From NCBI GenBank assembly GCA_023426125.1, contig JAFABI010000021.1, forward strand, positions 60,627 to 124,626: DNA of 64,000 bases. The letters are read 5' to 3'. The stretch is from Bacillota bacterium. GTDB taxonomy: Bacteria > Bacillota > Clostridia > Acetivibrionales > DTU013. Positions 59,484 to 64,000 of this stretch are shown here, piece after piece (the first letter of the stretch is position 1; the number at the start of each line of letters is the position of its first letter). Both the position numbers and the translations under genes were made by a program. The notes under the pieces were generated by a model. It worked only from the letters and a program-made list of their open reading frames with translations, made no database searches and had not been told where the DNA came from.

Positions 59484-59659
59484 ATCTTCCCCTATGCTGA
59501 TTTTTTAGTGATTACTATAGATTAACAGGGCAAATAATCACTGTATAACGCTCAAAACAATCCATAAATTATTATATAGTAAATCTTATATTTAAGCCAG
59601 TATCCGGTGTTTTTAACATTGTCTAAAACTCCGGCAGTTCCAACATCACTGAAAACCTG

Positions 59660-59705
59660 AGGAAATAGAAAGCAAGCCATTAACCGACCTGCTTATCTAT
59701 TCCCT
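59660..59705 (-). terminator. Hairpin after the binding-protein gene
   Basis: On the minus strand GGAATAGATAAGCA and TGCTTTCTATTTCC form an imperfect stem shortly after the stop codon at 59724. The T-run is weak, so partial termination is likely. The rest of the 240-bp gap holds only the regulator's AT-rich upstream region. Confidence 0.45.
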
Positions 59706-59723
59706 GTTGTTTATGCTTTAAAA

Positions 59724-61277
59724 TTATCTGGCGGATGCCAATGCGGCTGTAAATTCTTCACATACTTTATCGCCGCCGGTTGAATACCATTTCTTTATTG
59801 CATCATTATAACCATTTTCGTCAATGACACCCATTACAAACTTAACTACTGCATCCTGTTTTATCTTAAGCAGGTCGGCGCCTTTTTCCGTCCAGGTTGG
59901 TGATACAATCGATGCAACCGGGTTTAAGACAACAGTCTTCTCTGTTGCAGCCCACATTTTGTAAACTTCTACATCCAGAGCGCTCTGTGGCTTGTATAAC
60001 TTTGAAACATCTCCGCAATTAATCTGTCCAAGGGATGCCAGTTCTTTAACAAAAGTCGTCTTCTGATCGGCTGACTGTTCAGCTACACCATTATTCAGCT
60101 TGTAGTCTACGCCTTCCTGACCGTAGTTCAAAAGGTTTACCATTTTTTCATCCGCCATCTTGTCAAGGAAAGCCATTACTTTTCTTACATCGTCTTCTGA
60201 TTTTGCAGATGACTTAGGTATTACGAAGCCTCCAAAATATCCGGAACCGGCGGCAGCACTTCTTATTCCTTTCGGTCCTGTCAGATTGTACATTACAGCA
60301 ACCTGAGCGCCGGAAGCATTCTTCGGCAAGTCTCCTGAAACCTCTGCAGATCTGATATCATCGCTTGTGTTACCGAAAACACCTGTATTCCCTTTTGCAA
60401 ATACCTGTTTTGCATTCTGGAGCATTGCAAAATCCTGATTTATCAATTTCTCGGAATATAATTGCCTTAGCCATTTCAAAGCATCGATAAATTCCTTTTC
60501 CGCATAGTTCGGAACGACCTTGCCGTTTGCATCCGCACCCCATATTGAGGATGCTCCGAAAACAGAGGCAATATACGATATCGTATCATTGTCATACTTA
60601 CCGAAATTGGTATCAAGTACAAAGCCTGTCGAATCAACTTTTCCGTTTTTATCAAAGTCGCCGGTTCCAAAGGTCTTTATCATTGTGTATAACTCATCCA
60701 TGTCTTTAGGTTCCTTGATACCTGCAGAATCTGCCCAGTCTTTTCTGTAGAGAATACCGTTTCTGGCAATAGCACGCCAGCGCGGAACCATATAGTTTTT
60801 GCCTTCGTATTTGGCATTTTCCCACATTCCTTGGTTTATTGCGCTAAGATTGGGGCAATCCATGAGATAAGCGCCAGCCTCCCAGAATGCACCTTGTTTT
60901 ACGGCGCTCAAATAGGCTGAATTTTTGTCGTCAGTGATAAGTAAAGTCATCGGCAATTCGCCTGAAGCCAATGTAGTCAAAAATCTGTCCTGATAACTTG
61001 CTGCCGGTACCCAGGTGATATCCAGCTTGGTATTTGTGAATTCTTCTATATTCTTCAAAAGCCTGTTGTCCTCTACTGGTGCATCGCCATAGGTCTGGTT
61101 CAGCATGGTAATCTTGAAGGGTTCTTCCTTAGCGGTTGTGCCCTGGGTTGTGCCCTGTGAACTTTGAGCCGTACTTTGTACCGAGGTTTCGCTCTTGTTA
61201 CCACAGCCTGCTGCAAAAACAGATGCCATTGCTGCAATTGAAATTAGAGCGAGAAATTTCTTAACACCTTGATTCAT
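59724..61277 (-). CDS. Extracellular solute-binding lipoprotein (LplA-like)
   Basis: A 517-residue binding protein. Signal peptide with lipobox VFAAGC; a Ser/Thr/Gln linker; then EPFKITMLNQTYGDAPVEDNRLL and a calcium-site-like FDKNGKVDSTGFVLD (DxNGxxDxxG) loop seen in some members. SD GAGGAGGAAG. It works with the permease encoded just upstream (61381-62253); the usual second permease is not present before it. Confidence 0.92.
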   Translation of the reverse strand: MNQGVKKFLALISIAAMASVFAAGCGNKSETSVQSTAQSSQGTTQGTTAKEEPFKITMLNQTYGDAPVEDNRLLKNIEEFTNTKLDITWVPAASYQDRFLTTLASGELPMTLLITDDKNSAYLSAVKQGAFWEAGAYLMDCPNLSAINQGMWENAKYEGKNYMVPRWRAIARNGILYRKDWADSAGIKEPKDMDELYTMIKTFGTGDFDKNGKVDSTGFVLDTNFGKYDNDTISYIASVFGASSIWGADANGKVVPNYAEKEFIDALKWLRQLYSEKLINQDFAMLQNAKQVFAKGNTGVFGNTSDDIRSAEVSGDLPKNASGAQVAVMYNLTGPKGIRSAAAGSGYFGGFVIPKSSAKSEDDVRKVMAFLDKMADEKMVNLLNYGQEGVDYKLNNGVAEQSADQKTTFVKELASLGQINCGDVSKLYKPQSALDVEVYKMWAATEKTVVLNPVASIVSPTWTEKGADLLKIKQDAVVKFVMGVIDENGYNDAIKKWYSTGGDKVCEEFTAALASAR

Positions 61278-61380
61278 TTTACTTCCTCCTCGTTATTATT
61301 TGAATATCTTGAATATAATATCAGGAACATTGATGCGCTATGTAATTATGTTCCTTAATTAATTCCATAAAATGATACCA

Positions 61381-62253
61381 TTATCCTTTTATTGACCCCA
61401 GCATTACACCCTTTACGAAATGCTTCTGGAGGAAAGGATAGACGATTAAAATCGGTAAAGTTGCAATTACGATTACCGACATTTTTATCGATTCGCTTGG
61501 GGGAGTTACTGTTGCGGAGCTTTCATTGCTTCCAATCATCTGGGACATCATGATTACCTGTCTTAGCAGAACCTGAATAGGCCACTTTTTGGTATCACTG
61601 ATATACATGATAGCAGCAAAAAACGCATTCCAATTAGCCACTGCATAAAAAAGTGAAAAGGTAGCCAGCGCAGGAGCGGATAAGGGAAGTATAATGCGGA
61701 ACAATATGCCAACATCATTACAGCCGTCTATAGTCGCAGATTCTGCAAGCTCTGAGGGTATTTGCTGAAAGAAGTTTTTCAATACAATCAGGTTCCAGGT
61801 GCTAATGGCACCAGGGATCATCAGCGCCCATAAACTGTTGTACAGGCCCAAAGCTTTAACTAAAAGAAAGCTGGGTATCATTCCTGCACTGAAAACAAGC
61901 GTGAAGGTAATTAATGTCATGAGAACCTTGCGTCCCGGTAAAGTCTTATCCGCCAGCGGGTAAGCCGTCAAGCAGGTTATCAGCATGTTTATGGCCGTTC
62001 CGACTACTGTTATGAAGACAGATACCATTAAGCTGTCCTTCATGGAGGATGTGGAAAAAATGTATTCATAGGAGGCCAGTGTAGGGTGCGATGGTATAAT
62101 GACAAACCCTTTGGCTGCAATTTCTGCTCCTGAAGAAAAAGAAGCTCCGATCACATATAACAAGGGTATTAAAGTAGTTACCGCATATAAAACCAGTACA
62201 AAATAATTAAAACCGTCAAAAACTCTGCTTCCCAAGGATCTGTGCCTATTCAT
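61381..62253 (-). CDS. CUT1 sugar ABC transporter permease (LplC-type)
   Basis: A 290-residue permease with six helices; EAA motif ESATIDGCNDVGILFRIILPLSAP; it ends HFVKGVMLGSIKG. SD AAGGAGGAG. In comparable operons (21657-23492, 50416-52294) an LplB-type permease comes first. Here the upstream side is a gene-free 457 bp and then an IS110-type transposase, so the partner is missing, displaced or beyond the window. Confidence 0.92.
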   Translation of the reverse strand: MNRHRSLGSRVFDGFNYFVLVLYAVTTLIPLLYVIGASFSSGAEIAAKGFVIIPSHPTLASYEYIFSTSSMKDSLMVSVFITVVGTAINMLITCLTAYPLADKTLPGRKVLMTLITFTLVFSAGMIPSFLLVKALGLYNSLWALMIPGAISTWNLIVLKNFFQQIPSELAESATIDGCNDVGILFRIILPLSAPALATFSLFYAVANWNAFFAAIMYISDTKKWPIQVLLRQVIMMSQMIGSNESSATVTPPSESIKMSVIVIATLPILIVYPFLQKHFVKGVMLGSIKG

Positions 62254-62710
62254 TCCGAATTACTCCTCCTTATAATAACTTTCATTTACTCGTATTATCT
62301 CGCTTAATCTTAGAATTCCATGCCAACTTGAAAACCTTTTTTGGACAAATGTTGAACATCAGTATAATATTGGATTATACCTGGTAGCCTTCGGCTAGAC
62401 TGCGCTTGTTTCTCGCTATCACGCCAAGGGCTTCCACATGTCTCTGGCGACAAACCTCCTATGTCTCACTGGGTCATGCCCTAAATTCCTTCGTCCTGTC
62501 TTGTCCAGAGGTGGAATGTCAGTCATGCTCCTAAACTGGGTCGCACCCTAATGGAAAATATTCAACCTGACTATCCCGGCTCTCAATTGTCACTACACTT
62601 CTAAAATCAAACGCAAATACTTCAAACTCTAAGCCTTACCAGTACACTCTGCCGTCTGCAGCCATTGATCTGGCGAGATTTTTACGGTTGTGGCCTCCAA
62701 ACACAGTTGG
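62254..62710 (-). other. Gene-free stretch between permease and IS110-type transposase
   Basis: No protein-coding frame is convincing. It probably includes the 3' non-coding end of the IS element. ACTGGGTC occurs twice as part of ACTGGGTCATGCCCTAA (62468) and ACTGGGTCGCACCCTAA (62535), 67 bp apart. Bridge RNAs of IS110-family elements lie in non-coding ends, so this repeat may belong to one; that is speculative. The permease SD lies at its left end. Confidence 0.4.
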
Positions 62711-63994
62711 CTACCCTGCCTTCATCATTGGCCTTTTAATATCATTCATCATCTTTGTGGCATCATAATGACTACCTGTTTTTAATATCGCATAAAATAT
62801 TCTTATCAACTTGCCACATAAAGCTACTATAGACTGCATCTTCTTCAGTGGCTTGCTTTCTCTGTTGATATAGTACAGATGCAACTGCCTGAACTCAGTA
62901 TTTCTTGCTACTAATGGCAATACCGCCTGAAATATGGCATACCTACCGTCAGAGCGTCCCCTTCTGGTTATTGTTGTTTTGCCTGTATGCTTACCTGAAC
63001 TGTTCTCTCTTAGGTTTAATCCAAATAGTTTAACTATTTGCTCTGGAGCATCAAATCTGCTGATATCTCCCACGGCACCCAAGAACCCTGCAACTGCCAC
63101 AATTCCAATCCCTTTTATGCCTAAAAGCTTACTTGCGCTTGGAACTTCTTTTACTTGTTCTTCTACTTTTTTCATTACCAGTTCAAGCCTATGACCATAA
63201 ATCATATATTCGTCCAGGAGAGTGTTAATCTCCAGAGTTGCTGATTCCAGACCATGCCTTAAACCAATTGACTCTTCTGCTGCTTTTATGAGCTTTTGAG
63301 CATGTTTGTGGCCTACCGCTCTTTTAACTTTCTCTTTCCATGTGGCTACTATTTTTTCTTCGCCTGTTTCAATTACTGCCTGCGGGGTGGGAAAGTGCAT
63401 CAGTGTAAGTAACGCTGCCTTTCCTGTCCACTTCTTAAAAACAGTACTGAACTCAGGAAAATATATTGCCAACCAACGTTTTACCCTATTTTGTATGCTA
63501 ATCAATTGCACAACATTTTGCCTGCGTAATTCCATCAAATTTCTTATTTCTCTATACACACCTTCCGGCATGTACGGCATCAAGAATCTTCCGTCCTTGA
63601 CCAGCATTGCAATCGTTTTGGGATCCTTGCGGTCATGCTTGCTTGGATTGTTGTCATCCAGCTCCTTTGTGCGTTTTACATGGTAAGGATTAACCATACC
63701 AAATTCCACTCCCATGTTCTGCAAATGACTTCCAAACCCATACCAATAATGACCGGTAGGCTCCATACCTACAAATGCTTTTGTCTTGTTATTCTTCTTC
63801 ATCAGGTCTGTAACCCAAGTATCAAAAGCATGGAAGCCATCTCTTGTATTTTCAAACCTAAATGCCTTTCTGGAGAATTCAAATCCTCTGAAATCAAAAG
63901 CCCTGGCGAAGTGAACCTCGCTACCGATATCTACTCCGACAACCATTGTTTCAGGTGTGATTTGCATAAGCTTGTTGTTTTGTGTACAATTCAT
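62711..63994 (-). mobile_element. IS110-family transposase (DEDD RuvC-like recombinase)
   Basis: A 427-residue transposase. The N-terminal RuvC-like domain shows the DEDD pattern: Asp in VVGVDIGSEVHFA, Glu in VGMEPTGHYW, and Asp residues in KHDRKDPKTIAMLV. The C-terminal Tnp20 domain has LLGIKGIGIVAVAGFLG and the conserved serine region LRENSSGKHTGKTTITRRG. The reading frame looks intact, with the start 6 bp from the window edge, so the element's 5' end is not visible. IS110 elements insert through a bridge RNA and leave no inverted repeats, so boundaries are hard to set by eye. Confidence 0.93.
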
Positions 63995-64000
63995 ATTAGT

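Overview
The window reads as a chromosomal piece of a spore-forming, Gram-positive anaerobe of the class Clostridia, probably a plant-polysaccharide degrader related to Ruminiclostridium/Acetivibrio. This is inferred from a BclB-type spore-surface collagen-like protein, T-box and c-di-AMP riboswitches, YesMN-type two-component regulators, several CUT1 sugar importers without their own ATPase, a bacterial serpin tail and an AgrD-like peptide. No rRNA, tRNA or CRISPR array was seen.

Layout. 1-5.2 kb: end of a serpin gene, then a minus-strand Bce-type antimicrobial-peptide resistance module (response regulator, intramembrane-sensing kinase, ABC ATPase, large permease). 5.3-7.3 kb: collagen-like exosporium protein. 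7.6-10.5 kb: a TagO/WecA-like polyprenyl-phosphate transferase and proS behind a very compact T-box leader. 10.6-18.2 kb: an SH3/CAP secreted protein, an RluA-type pseudouridine synthase, a nucleotidyltransferase fused to a degenerate phosphomannomutase, and a peptidoglycan-binding protein under a c-di-AMP riboswitch. The gaps here are crowded with palindromic dispersed repeats. 18.4-28.6 kb: a sugar-catabolic block (AraC regulator, Gfo/Idh dehydrogenase, TIM-barrel isomerase, CUT1 importer, EamA transporter, ROK kinase, NagA). 28.7-32.5 kb: a YfhO-like membrane protein and a 3D-domain protein.

32.5-41.7 kb is the most unusual part. An AT-rich segment holds a kinase-less AgrC-like membrane protein and a 43-residue AgrD-like peptide with no AgrB beside them. 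It abuts a response regulator reduced to its last 52 codons, still overlapping an intact histidine kinase. A lipoprotein, two ABC permeases, an ABC ATPase and a 726-residue exported protein with three internal repeats follow. Similar TTACA direct repeats with 11-bp spacing lie before the broken regulator and before the ABC operon.

41.7-54.8 kb: a YesMN-type two-component system diverges from a GH39-like enzyme, followed by two CUT1 importers and a creatininase-family hydrolase. Two promoters here share an upstream box at identical spacing from the -10. 55-64 kb: a minus-strand glycan locus (permease, binding protein, membrane AraC regulator, alpha/alpha-barrel glycosidase) that lacks its first permease and is bordered by an IS110-family transposase reaching the window edge.

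Starts were adjusted by ribosome-binding site where the longest frame ran into leader RNA or an upstream gene. Function calls rest on motif recognition only; no database search was run.
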